Positions 1 to 10,300 of a DNA stretch of 64,000 nt are shown here, one piece after another. Each line of letters starts with the position of its first letter. Positions within the stretch are counted from its first letter, which is position 1. Position numbers and translations under genes: made by a program. Under the pieces are notes generated by a model that saw only the letters and a list, made by a program, of their open reading frames with translations, had not been told where the DNA came from and did not search any database. Source of the stretch: Micractinium sp. NFX-FRZ (lineage: Eukaryota; Chlorophyta; Trebouxiophyceae; Chlorellales; Chlorellaceae); contig JAPTJF010000069.1 in NCBI GenBank assembly GCA_029339195.1, positions 1-64,000 on the forward strand, given 5' to 3'.

Positions 1-17
1 AGCTGCCTCTTGGGGGT

Positions 18-80
18 CTGTATCGCAAGTTTCATTGCGGAGAAACGGACTGTAAACACAAACAAGCAAGCAAGCAAGCT
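18..80 (+). repeat. Short interspersed element, copy 1 (intronic)
   Basis: The copy starts ctgtatcgcaag, contains the inverted arms CGCAA and TTGCG around a 6-base loop (hairpin), then aaacggactgtaa, and ends in an (AAGC)n tail. The same order of blocks recurs at 41455-41505 (+), 25665-25707 (+), 59920-59957 (+), 43115-43195 (-) and 21812-21882 (-). It lies in the intron before the last exon of the first MYND gene. Confidence 0.7.
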
Positions 81-141
81 TTAGCGGTAATCTATGCCAA
101 GCTGACGCATAAGTCAAACGTGCCTTCACACGTGCTTGCAG

Positions 142-744
142 GTTGAGGACATGGTCTCCATTGTCCGCCTGGCATGCCACAACCTGGCAGCTGCCGCAGG
201 CGAAGAGCTGGACAGGTGCAAGAGCAGCAGCAGCAGCAGCAGTGAACATGCCGGCTACAGGCATGAAACTGCAATGGCGGGAGCGCTGCAGTCGCTTGTA
301 ATGCAACTTGTGCAGGCAGAGCAGGGGTGGCACGGCACGGACGCCGAGGCCAGCCTGGCACAGCTGCGGCTCTTCCAGTGCACCATCATCCCAGCTGCCG
401 CCCAGCTGGCACTGGCACTGCAGTCTTGGTGGGCAGAACCGGAGCAGCAGACAGAGGCACAGCTGGAGGCGGCGCAGGTGGCAGCCACCCGCAGCTGCGC
501 CTACCTGCGCTGCGCCAACCTGGGTGGCGAGGGTGGCCCGGCGGCAGGGCAGGGCAAGGGCAGCAAGCGCTGCGGCAGCTGCCGTTCAGTCTGGTACTGC
601 GACACCGCCTGCTCAGGCAATGACTGGCGGGCAGGGCACCGGCGGGTGTGCAAGGCGCTGGCGGCGGCTCGAGCAGCAGCACGGCAGCAGGAGGGGCAGA
701 GGTCCGCCAGGCAGGGAGAGGAGGAGGCTCACCAGGAGCGCTAA
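142..744 (+). CDS. MYND-type zinc-finger protein, last exon only (5' part outside window)
   Basis: The exon opens after a cag acceptor at 139-141 and stops at 742-744. It encodes about 200 residues. The C-terminal part carries the spaced Cys/His set of a MYND finger (CAYLRC, then RCGSC, then VWYCDTAC, then HRRVC), with a Gly-rich insert between the first and second Cys pairs. MYND fingers usually bind proline-rich peptides in partner proteins and occur in chromatin and signalling proteins; the partner here is unknown. The product ends in a Glu/Gln-rich tail. The exon is closely similar to the last exon of the gene at 1774-5706, so the two form a tandem pair. Upstream exons lie left of the window. 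The preceding intron holds an interspersed element (18-80). Family assignment is firm; function is not. Confidence 0.82.
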   Translation, partial: VEDMVSIVRLACHNLAAAAGEELDRCKSSSSSSSEHAGYRHETAMAGALQSLVMQLVQAEQGWHGTDAEASLAQLRLFQCTIIPAAAQLALALQSWWAEPEQQTEAQLEAAQVAATRSCAYLRCANLGGEGGPAAGQGKGSKRCGSCRSVWYCDTACSGNDWRAGHRRVCKALAAARAAARQQEGQRSARQGEEEAHQER

Positions 745-1773
745 TCAGCTCATGAGTTAGCGAGGGGCGCCTGTTGTGAGTCTTCTTTCATTTTGAGCAA
801 ACTTTTACGTAGGTTTTGGTTTCACCTCGCTGGGGAGGACAGACATGTTAATTTTTCAAACATAGGAGATGAAAGATGCACTGGCAGGAGCACGGCAGCA
901 GGCAGGGGAGGCCCCAGCTGGGCAAGTATAACTTAAAGGAGCAGGCCTGGCAGGCACACAGAAACTGTGTTGGCCTGTTGTGACAGGAGCCATCAGCAAG
1001 TAGAAAGGTGCCTAATGCATGGGCGCTGCTGCGTGATGTGCCTTCTCCAAGCTATCAAGGCGCACCGAGCACTAGGCGTTTGAGGGTGCTGCCACATAGG
1101 GGCATCAGGGATAGCCAGTGCCCAGTGGCGTGAGCGGCTCTCGTGCTGCCTTGCTGCCGTATCTGTTCTGAACGGTACTCTGCGGGTATCGTGTTTTTTC
1201 CTGTGGACACGGCACAAGCAGCAGCGGTTCAGAGAGTGGCAGGCGCCCAGCTTGCGCATGCTATTGCTCCAGAACGTGACTTGCTGGCGCAGGCTGCCCC
1301 TGCTGGTTGCCGGGTAAGGGGGACCCCCACATCCATCTGCTGCATCAGTTTGCTGGGCTGTGTGTGTTTCACACCATGCTGCTGCATTTTCATCAATGCA
1401 AGTGACATTTACACTGAGGTGCTCCTTGAAATACAAAGAGGAGGACTGGGGTGAACTGCAGCAGGCACAGCGGCGGGTGCTGGATGCTGTCCACATTTCG
1501 GCTCTCGGTGAGCTGCTCGCCTCTCGCCTCTGCTCTCGCCGTGGCCTCAGCTAGTCTCGCTCTTCCTCTCTACCCCCGACCCGAGAAAGCGCTCGCTCTC
1601 ACTGTCCGAGAGGCGACCCCGCCTCTACTTCTCGCCTCTGCACCTCGGAAGGGGCGCAGTGCCACACCAGGCGCGCCCGCTGTCTTAAAAAGGCAGCCGA
1701 AACCCGCCACAGGCAGCGGCTTGAGAAGCCAGCAATCAGCCCGCAGCAGCGGCGTCAGCGGCTGCACCTCGCC
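745..1773. other. Intergenic region between the two MYND genes
   Basis: This holds the 3' flank of the first MYND gene and the promoter and 5'UTR of the second. No convincing TGTAA poly(A) signal was found. The stretch at about 1500-1630 is pyrimidine-rich with repeated ctcgc/ctctc blocks, as expected of an upstream promoter or 5'UTR region. A possible isolated exon at about 1400-1507 is listed separately. Confidence 0.5.
1400..1507 (+). other. Exon-like segment of unknown origin
   Basis: This open stretch reads as a hydrophilic helix-like peptide (KYKEEDWGELQQAQRR, then VLDAVHISALG) and ends at a good donor (ctcg|gtgagc). No in-frame start or partner exon could be joined to it. It may be a leftover exon from the tandem duplication, part of a small unrecognised gene, or chance coding potential in GC-rich DNA. 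Confidence 0.2.
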
Positions 1774-4667
1774 ATGGCCACCCACCGCCAGCTCTGGGAG
1801 CAAAAGCTGGTTCAGGTGGAGGAGCTGCTGCGTGCCGGCTACCTGGTGAAACCAGCAAGGGCAGAGCAGGCATTTTCACTGGCCCTGAACTGCCAGGGTG
1901 GGCTGGCAGACTTGGAGCGCCTGGGGCCTGTGCCTGACGAGCACACCCGCCAGCAGGTGTCAAGGTGAGCAGCAGAGCAGCGCCGGCTGCTGGGTTTTAT
2001 GACTACTGCTCAACACGACACACGCCAGCTGGGAGCTTTCTTTCTCAGCAAGCAGTGCCTTTCTTGACGAGCAGCATCCCTGCACGTGGCTGCCGTGCAG
2101 GTTGGTGCGCGTGGCGGGCGAGCAGCTGCAGCAGCTGGACTCACGGCTGACCGCCGGCGCTGCACACACTATGGTGCTCACTGAGCCTCAGCAGCAGAGC
2201 CTGGCGGCTGGCGTGGCCCTGGCGGACACGTGCACCAGGTTGCTGTACAACGCGCAGCTTGGGGGGCAGGACGTGTTCCGCCTGACAACCGCAGCTGCCA
2301 GCCTTACCTGCGGCGCAGGGCGGCGCTACCTGCAGCAGGCAGTCTCCGTCTCCGTGCCCCTGGACAGGGGTTGGGAGGCCGACCTCTACCTGGATGACCT
2401 ACGTGTCAACCTCGACAGCCAGACGGGTCTGATTCTAGGCATATTGAAGACTCTGTATGCCCCTTGGGCCGCCGACGCCCTGCATGCCGTGGCCAGGACG
2501 GCCCTTAAGCCCAGCACCCTGCTGCCCTGGCTGGTGGCTGCCGGCCGCACGCTGCAATTCCTTCACTCTCAACTTGGTGAGTGGGGAGCCTGCAGCGGCA
2601 GCGGCTGGCGCTTGGTGGCCACACGTGCTAGAGATGGCAGAGCCACCGCCATGGTTGCACCCTCCTTGACATGCTCTGCACATGTGCGCCTTCCCACCCA
2701 CCCCCTCTCCACACTTGTCGTGCATGTATCCCCACACGTGCCCTCTATTGCCCCTTCATCTGGACAGGCCCTGTCGACCAGAGGGAGGTCTTCCTCTCTG
2801 CGGCACACCTGGTTGACAGCCTGAGCACGGCGTTTAGCCTGGAGGCCTTCCAGCTGCGGCCAGTGCTGGCAGGGCAGCCGCAGCTCCAGCAGCAGGTTCA
2901 GGACGTTGCTCTCTTTGCGGCTGGCCTGGTGCATCAGCGGGCCGAGGCCATGCAACCGTGCTCGGTTGACGTCCTAGAGTGCCTGTGCATGAGCATGGAG
3001 GCCCTCACCATCTTGCAGTCAAGCCTGGCTAGCTTGCAGACCGGCTCTGGCGTGGCAAAGCAGCTCCTAGCAATCGCAGGAGGTGTGCTGCGGCTGCTTC
3101 TGGCACCGGGGGCACCGTTCAGCGACAGTAGGCGGGCTCAGGGATGCGTCATGGCGCTGCAGCTGGCAGGGGTCGTGGTCTCCGGCGGGCCGCCGCTGCT
3201 AGGAACAGTCACCAGGGCCTTCAGGGAGCGGCCACCAGAGCTCACCGAGATGGTTGTGCAGCTCGCTCCGCATGTGGCAGCGGCAGTCAGGCTGTGCGCA
3301 CGCAGCGGTGTTTTCCCACCGGACGGCCGCAGCGTTGGACAGGCGCTGCACTACAGTTGTGCAGTGCTGCAGCTGCTTTGGCTCAAACCAGTTGCCTCTA
3401 TTACCGCCGCCAGCCAAGCCGCAGATTGGTGCCGCGCAGGTGAGGCTGTGTGCCGTAGTGTGCCGTTCGTTCCCAACTCAAGTGGACCTCCGTGCCATCA
3501 TGTTCAAGCTGGTCACACGACTGTTCTGTGGTGTCCCTTTCCTTTGCAGCCGACGCGTGCCTCAACCTGCTGCCACTGCTCAGCAAAGTGCACACGGAAT
3601 GGCGCTGCAGGGCAGCTGGTGTGGCAGGTGTGGAGCAGCTGGGCGAGTGGCACCCCATGCAGGCGTCGGCAGCGCTCGGCAGAAAGCTGATCACGGTGTG
3701 GCTGCGCTTCCTGGACTCGGCCCAAGATGTTTTTGCCACCTTTGCTCAGCCAAGGGGCCGGGGCAACGCGGAGTCAGAGGCGATGGCAGACTCACTGTGG
3801 CAGTTGCACACCACAGCCTGCCGCCTTCTGCACTGGGCGGCAGCTCAGGGGGAGGAGCAGCTGGCAGCCTTGCCGGAGCTGAGTGAGTGGACGCTGCTGT
3901 CGATGCTCGCAACCGACGCATTCATGGAAGCCTGGGGAGCCTTGACAACTCTGTCATCCAAGGCTCTTGAGGGCGGCCGGGAGGATGTGGCCTCAACGAT
4001 GGGCCGGTGAGCCCGCATCAACTTCTTTTAGGGGTGGGGTTGGATGGGTGGCAACCCGCCCCATGCTTCACTTGCTGCACGCTGCGCTGCGCTTAAGCCG
4101 ATCATGTATAGGGTTGGCAACTTCACAGCGGTATGTGCCCACCCTGTTCACTGCAGGCGCGTGCAGGCCATCTGCGCTGCGCACTCGCAGCTGCTGCCCC
4201 TCCTGGCAGACAAGCAGGGGCTGACGCTGGAGCAGCTGGCCACCGGCTCATTTGACCTGCGGATTGTGGTGGCCAACACCCCACCCTCGCTGCTGACGCC
4301 TGAGCTCCTGTCTGCCTTTGAGCAGGCGCTGGTGCAGAGGTGGCAGGTGAGCACATTGGCAGTCCGAGGCACGACCCCGCGCAATGGCTTGTGCATGCAG
4401 CGGGCAGATGTGCATGCAGCGAGCGCCAGAGGTCTCCAATGGGCTGGCAATGGGCTGGCAGCAGGGCGGGGCCTCCAATCTGTCCGGCTCACATACCCTC
4501 CACACACCCTTGGCACACCCAACCATGCGCCCCGCCACAACTTCCATCCCTGCACGACTCAGTGCACCTCTCCCTCGACCTCGCTCTCCGCCTCCTGCTC
4601 GGAGTCGCTCCCCGCCTGCATGTATTGCATGGTCCATGCCCGCTGCTACGCCTCTTCTGCCGCCTTT

Positions 4668-4705
<38 letters not shown>

Positions 4706-5706
4706 TGCCTCTGCCGCTCGCTGCATGCACGCCCGGGCCGCCTTTGGATGAGTGCAAGCTGTAGAGAGAGCCCTCCCCTTGCATATTGCCCTGACCGTGC
4801 AGGACGCTTCCGACGATTCCGACAGACTGTGGCAGGAGCTACGCATCAGCACAGGCGACGCAGTGTCCCGGCCGTATAATGTTGCGCATCTGCTCGGCAG
4901 TGGACTGCTGCTGCGGGGGGTGCGGCTGGCGTTACGTGCAGGCCAGCCAACCGGTCAAGATACGGTAAGGTGTCCGTGCCTGAAATGTGCGGTGCTCGGG
5001 GTGGGCGTCACGCGTGTCTCGCGCAGCCTTCCCTGCAACCTTGCTGGACCCAGCCGTGCAGCACAGGTGTTTGTCCCAACACCAGCACACACGGCTTGCA
5101 ACCCCTTGCGCGCAGGTTTGGATGTGGGCAAGCAGCGTGGTCGTGGCATGCCAGAAACTAGCAGCCGCAGCTGAGGTGGAGCTAGGCAAGGAGTGCGGCG
5201 GCAGCAGCAGCACCAGCAGCTCAGCCGCTGGCAGCAGCAAGCGAGCCGCACTGCTGGCACCTGTCAGCTCGCTGCATGCAGGGCTGCAGCAGGTGTTGCA
5301 GGAGGGCTGCCGCTCGGAGGCACCCCGCTTCGCCGAGCTGCTGCAGCTCTACCAGCGCACCCTCTTCCCACCTGCCGCCCAGCTGGCACAGGCCCTGCAG
5401 GCCTGGTGGGCGGAGCCAGGGCAGCAGGCAGAGGCACAGATGGAAGCAGCAAAGGTGTCCGCCACCCGCAGCTGCGCCTACCTGCGCTGCGCCAACCTGG
5501 GCTGCGAGGGCGGCCCGGCGGCGGGGCAGGGCAAGGGCAGCAAGCGGTGCGGCGGCTGCCGCTCAGTCTGGTACTGCGATACCACCTGCTCTGGCGCAGA
5601 TTGGCGGGCAGGGCACCGACGGGTGTGCAAGGCGCTGGCGGCGGCACGCGCAGCGGCACGGCAGCAGGCCAGGCATGGAGAGGAGGAGGCACACCAGGAG
5701 CGCTGA
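1774..5706 (+). CDS. MYND-type zinc-finger protein, complete tandem paralogue
   Basis: Seven exons join in frame: 1774-1964, 2101-2576, 2768-3439, 3550-4006, 4157-4346, 4803-4964 and 5116-5706, giving about 912 residues. The start ATG sits in a strong context (gccATGg). Residues 1 to about 715 are Leu/Ala-rich, probably all helical, and match no family I recognise. The MYND finger lies at about residues 836-887 (CAYLRC, RCGGC, VWYCDTTC, HRRVC) and should bind two zinc ions and mediate protein contacts. The last exon matches the last exon of the gene ending at 744 almost codon for codon across the finger, including the EEAHQER terminus. Intron 5 contains a GCC microsatellite. All junctions keep the frame, so the model is solid; the role is unknown. 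Confidence 0.85.
4668..4704 (+). repeat. (GCC)n microsatellite in an intron
   Basis: About 12 consecutive GCC units lie in intron 5 of the second MYND gene, in a CT-rich context just before the exon at 4803. Confidence 0.9.
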
Positions 5707-6362
5707 GCTGGCAAGTGAATCCGCGCCACTTTCCCTTCCCACCGTCTCCACCACACCTGTCGCATTCATCCCTCGTCGCTCTGTCCCAATTCCCCCCAGG
5801 GACTCTCCACCAAGCTCCTATTGTCCTTGTTCCATCCGGCCTACATCACTCCACCTCCACACCACATGTGCTTTGCATCGCTTTCCTTAGCCACCCCGCG
5901 CCCTCTGATGCTTTTGTTTCCACCTCCTCTGAAGTCTTTGTAGCGCATCCGTGTATGTTAGTTTGGTATGCATGCCTGTAGAGCGGCAGTCTTGTGTGAT
6001 AGAGTTAAGATGCCAAGTGCCAAATGAAAGTCAACCCTAGCGAATCTCAGGAGAGAGTGGGGCTAGGTACGGCGGGCAGGCAGTCAGGCGGGGCAAACAA
6101 ACACGGCAGTCACAGTCATTTAAAGGAAATACATTTACTGCAATCCCGCCATGACTACCGGAACTTTGTCATTTTAGACAGAATAATGTCCCACCCTCTG
6201 CGTCACCCGGCAGGTCTGGGCGGGCTGCTGCGCTGGCAAAACCACCCAAAACGTGGGGCGCAGCAGCTTGCTCCACTTCGCATTCCAGCCACCCAACATT
6301 GATTAAGTTAGAATATACATCAAGTAGGGTCTTTCGGGACATAGACATGTGCAGGGCTGACG
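5707..6362. other. Convergent intergenic region
   Basis: This is the 3' flank shared by the MYND gene (+) and the 2OG oxygenase gene (-). It is pyrimidine-rich at 5720-5960 and AT-richer from about 6100 to 6320, as expected for 3'UTRs. I see no gene or clear repeat. Confidence 0.5.
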
Positions 6363-9300
6363 TCAGCCGCCGAAGCCCTTGCCCGCCTGCTTGCCGCCCT
6401 TGCCGCCCGCCTTCTTCCCTTTGCCGCCCCGCTTGCCCGCCCGCAGCGCCAGCTCAGCCGCAGACGGCCCCTCCTCCTGCTGCTGCTGCACCCGCCTGGG
6501 CTGCTGCACCGGCGGCGGAGGCGCCGTGCTGCCAGCGGAGCTGCCGCCCAGCGGCAGGTTGCCCGCCAGCGCCGCCGCAATGGGATCAAAAGCTGCCCCG
6601 GCCAGGCCCCGTGCCACCCACTGCTGCGTCACCCATTTGGTGTCCACAGCATCTTCTGCCGTGTGCAGGGACCTACGGGCCATGGGGCGAGGACCGGAAT
6701 ACGGCGGGGTGCGTGCAGTTAAGAGGGAGCGCAAGTGAGGGGGCGGAAGCAGTGAGGAAGGAGCACACAGAGGGGTGCACCGAGTGAAGATGGGGCACAC
6801 AGGCGGGGCGCATGCAGTGGGCCATCATCCACTACAAGCCCTGCTGTCCACCTGGACTCCCACGCTTACCCCCCACCAGCATGACCGGCGCACGCCCCTC
6901 CCCTCCCCTCTCACCGTGGGTCTGAGGTGCCGTCAGCAAAGGAAGGGAAGAACAGGAGGGCTGTGCCCTTCTCCGGGTGCACCGCCAGGTTCAGCAGGTC
7001 GAAGCACGTGGCGCCGCCCTGCGCAAGTGTTGGCGCCATGTGTGTTTTCATATGTCGTCGGTGTGAGTGCAGTACGGACTGCTTGCCCACGAGATGAGTA
7101 CAGGTGCAGTACGGGTGGGAGTACGGGTGGAGCTGGCCAACCGAGTGGAGAATGGCCGCCTTGCACGACGCGGCGCACGTTTGAATGCCAACGCCCCTGG
7201 CCCTGTCGCTGCCTCCGCCGTCGCCGTCAGCTTGCACACAACACAGCCTGCCTGCCTGCCTGCCAACCAGGGCAGGCACAGCAGCGCCAGCTCAGCGCAC
7301 CTCCTGGACGGAGTTGAGATATACAAGCAGGGTGGCGTGGCGCTGGAAGCCGTTTTGGCGGGCCAGGCCAGCAGGGAAGCCGTCCTGTGGGCGCGGGGGT
7401 AGCAGTGCTATTGCGGGGTCAGGTGTGCGTGCGCGGGGCATTGAGCGCAAGCGGGGGGTAAGGTGTTCATGCGCGGAGGGGCGAGGCGTGCTGGCCGGGG
7501 TTAAGGTGTGCAGCCGCGAGGCGAAGCGTGCAGGACACAGCGTGACACACCGTGTGTGGCCAGAGAGCCCTGCTGGCAGGACAGCGTGCCTCTCGGGCGC
7601 AGCTTGAGCTAAAGGCAAACGGAAACCATTCAAGGCCGACATGACCAGACACCTGACCAGCCTGGAAGCTGCCGAGTATGCCCTCTGCGCACCTCGTGCG
7701 CCAAAAAGTGCTGGCCCCGCTCGTACCGCGCCATCTGCAGGCTCTCGTAGCAGTACTGCCCAGGCACGGGCAGCTTGCCGGCCGCGCCCCAGCTGGCGCC
7801 ATCACCCTGACCCAGCAGCTGCAGGGCGGGACGTGAGGTCGTTGAGACAGGGAGGTGAGGGGCTAGGCAGGCAGGCAGACAGGCAGGCAGGCAGGCGTGC
7901 TTGGCAGGTAACAAAGGGCAGCCTCTAATGGATCAGCCAGGGTGCATGCCTGCCTTTCACTTCTGGCAGCCCCGGGCAGCCCCACCCCTCAGGCCAAGCT
8001 CACTTGCAGGCCCCTGGATTGCAGCGCTCGTGCCATGGCCTGCAGCCGCGGGTGCGCCGCCTGCAGCGCTGCATCGAGCAGCACGCTGCTGCTGGTGCGC
8101 CGCTGGTTGGCGGCGGAGTAGGCTGCCTCCTTCAGGTTGCCGCCGCCCACCTGAGGGGGCGCATGAGCGAGTTGGACGGATGCGTTAGGCAGGGCAGGTG
8201 TGCAACGCATTGGGATGGGGAGGCTGCTCGCCCACCCGCCAGTATGCGAGGGTCTGGGGGGTGCGTTGGATGGGAAGAGTGGGGACGCGGGGCGACGAGG
8301 GCGGGCAGGTGCAGGGTCAGGCGTCTGCTGTGGATGCCCCCTGCCCGCCGGCCGCCTTCCTGCCTGCACGCCCGCTATCCCGCCTGCCTGCCCAGCCGCC
8401 GCCCGCCCCCTTCCCTGCCTGCCTGCCCGCATGCCTGCCCCTTTGAATGCGGTGCGTGCCTTTCTGCTCGCCTCTGCCCGCGCACGCCTGCCAACCCCCT
8501 TACACGTGACCACCCGTCCGCTTGCCCCTCACTTTGGACGGAACAAGTGTGTTGCCCTCGATTGCTGCAGCCACCGCATCATCACACCGCTCCTCTGCAC
8601 CACGACACGGGCACAGATGGCGGTTCAGAGGAAGGCAGATTGTGGGAGGCACTCACAATCTGAACAGATCGAAGTGACATGGAATCAGAACAACGCCACG
8701 AACACAGGCTGCATCGGGTGCCTCTGCTGCATCAGCCCCGGCTGCCGCCTGCACAGACCAGAACACCACCACCCGCCTGCACACACAAGAGAGCACACTT
8801 TGCCCCCACTTCCCACCTGTGAAGAAGCCAGCTAAGGTAAAGACAGGCGGGTCGAAGTGCATGATGCGCAGGCCGGGGGTGTCCAGGTCGACGGGCAGGA
8901 AGCGTTCGGCCATGTGTCGCTGCAGGCGGGCAGGTCGGGCAGGTCGAGCAGTTGAGCAGCAGGCAGGCAGGCAGGCAGCAAGGGCGGGGATGTCCGAGTT
9001 TATGGGTGCAAACATATTGCCCAAACTGGCTCTGCAGGCGTACGGGGTGGACGGCCGGCATGCAGGCAGGGAGGGGAGCGGGTAAGAGAGGCGACAGCAA
9101 GGCGGCAGCACAGGGCCGAGCGCTTTGCTTGCCTCGAAGGCTGGGCGGTCATACAGCGAGCCATCCGCTGCAGGCAGGCCGCCTGCCGCCAGGTGCTCGG
9201 CGGGGATGGGGCGTAGTTCACCGAAAGCTGGCTGCTGCTCCGCTGGCTGCACGCCTGCTGCGGCTGCACGCTCGCGGGCCCGCCGGGCAAAGTGGCTTTC

Positions 9301-9480
9301 GGTGGAGGGCGGCGGCAGCACTCCATCAGGGTCCCAGGCAACCCCCTCGGGCCGTGCCATTGGTATGGCATCAGCGGCGGCATCGTCTGCCACTGCAGAG
9401 GCGGCAGCCACCCGCCGCATCACGGTACGGCAGGCAGCGGGCGGGCGCCGGGCACCTGCGGCAGAGGAGGTGCGGGCCAT
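6363..9480 (-). CDS. Prolyl 4-hydroxylase-like 2-oxoglutarate/Fe(II) dioxygenase
   Basis: Nine exons on the minus strand: 9133-9480, 8817-8919, 8706-8741, 8533-8564, 8004-8150, 7693-7818, 7301-7384, 6915-7018 and 6363-6672, giving about 429 residues. The N-terminus (MARTSSAAGARRPP) looks like an organelle presequence. The catalytic jelly roll follows the P4H pattern: a FDPPVFTLAGFF start, the NQRRTSSSVLLD strand, and ARYERGQHFLAHE. The HxD iron ligands are H263 and D265 (HED, spanning an intron). The distal His is H330 (SLH) and the 2OG-binding Lys is K339 (TKW). Such enzymes hydroxylate peptidyl proline, in algae often in cell-wall glycoproteins. The C-terminus adds a Gly/Lys-rich tail (GKRGGKGKKAGGKGGKQ). 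Intron 1 appears to use a GC donor (gag|gcaagc). The 36-nt and 32-nt exons are the least certain. Confidence 0.83.
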
Positions 9481-10289
9481 GGTGCGGGCGCTCGGTGGAC
9501 GGCGGCGTGACAGCGGCAGCGGGAAGTGGCGGTCATGCGCATTGGCGAGCGCGCGATGCCATCATTCTGCATTGGAGCAGCCCGCAGCAAGCAGGCGGGA
9601 AGGCTGCAGCTCCCTGCAAGGCTCACCCTCAGCATAGCGCCACGAGCGTTCGGCCCGGCCAGGCCGCGTATGCGGTACTGACGCAACAGCCTGCATCACA
9701 AAGCGGCACTGGATTTGTGCCGGCGGTGCGAAGCCCTGCAACCCAGACACCGACACTGGCGAGAGACCACTTCGGCAGCCGGAGTCTTGCAATCTGCAGG
9801 ATTTATGACGTGATACCGTTGGTTGAGTCCAGGAGACCTAAAGTTTGCTCGCCGTGCTGGGCGCAGCGCAGCAGGGGCGGGGGCGCGGCGGCCCTGCTCC
9901 CCCACCTGACCCAGTGCCTGACCTGTTGCACTGACTGAGACAAAGCAGTGTTACACGGCATGTGACTTAATGGCATGGTACAAGACAGGTAGCTCAGCTC
10001 AACAGTGCCAAAGGAAGGTGGGTAGATTTGAACTTTAAATTTGGGCAGGTTTCGTGAGCGGGTGACTGGTCCCTCCACTTGGGAGCCGGCACCCCCAAGA
10101 TCTCAAGCGCCTGTGCGACAATGCAACGCGGCCACACTGGCCAGCGCTAACGGATAGCTGCTGCTCTCTCCACACACTCTCTTTTGGGACGGCGCTGCCA
10201 ACAGGCCGCCCTCTCGGGCCGGCGCTGCAGGCCACTAAACGGGCCGGCGCTGCCGACGGGCCGCCCTCTCAAGCCGGCGCTGCCGGCCA
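9481..10289. other. Intergenic region upstream of the 2OG oxygenase gene
   Basis: This holds the promoter/5'UTR of the oxygenase gene (right of 9480, minus strand) and the 3' flank of the TenA-like gene. A minus-strand TGTAA signal at 9951-9955 and a GC-rich tandem repeat at 10186-10300 are listed separately. No gene seen. Confidence 0.5.
9951..9955 (-). promoter_or_regulatory. Poly(A) signal TGTAA for the TenA-like gene
   Basis: TGTAA on the minus strand, about 335 bp past the TenA-like stop codon. TGTAA is the usual poly(A) signal of chlorophyte nuclear genes. Distance and orientation fit, but no transcript end is visible. Confidence 0.4.
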
Positions 10290-10300
10290 TTAGATGGGCC
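10186..10300. repeat. 55-bp GC-rich tandem duplication overlapping the TenA-like stop codon
   Basis: Two imperfect units (10186-10240 and 10241-about 10300) share cggcgctgcc, aggccgccctctc and ccggcgctgc blocks. The second unit runs into the stop codon of the TenA-like gene (10290-10292). Confidence 0.65.

Noticed and set aside
7860..8970. ggcaggcaggcag and cctgcctgcc runs as CRISPR-like or structured repeats
   Set aside because: They are simple GGCA/CCTG microsatellites in introns with no spacer structure. The DNA is eukaryotic.
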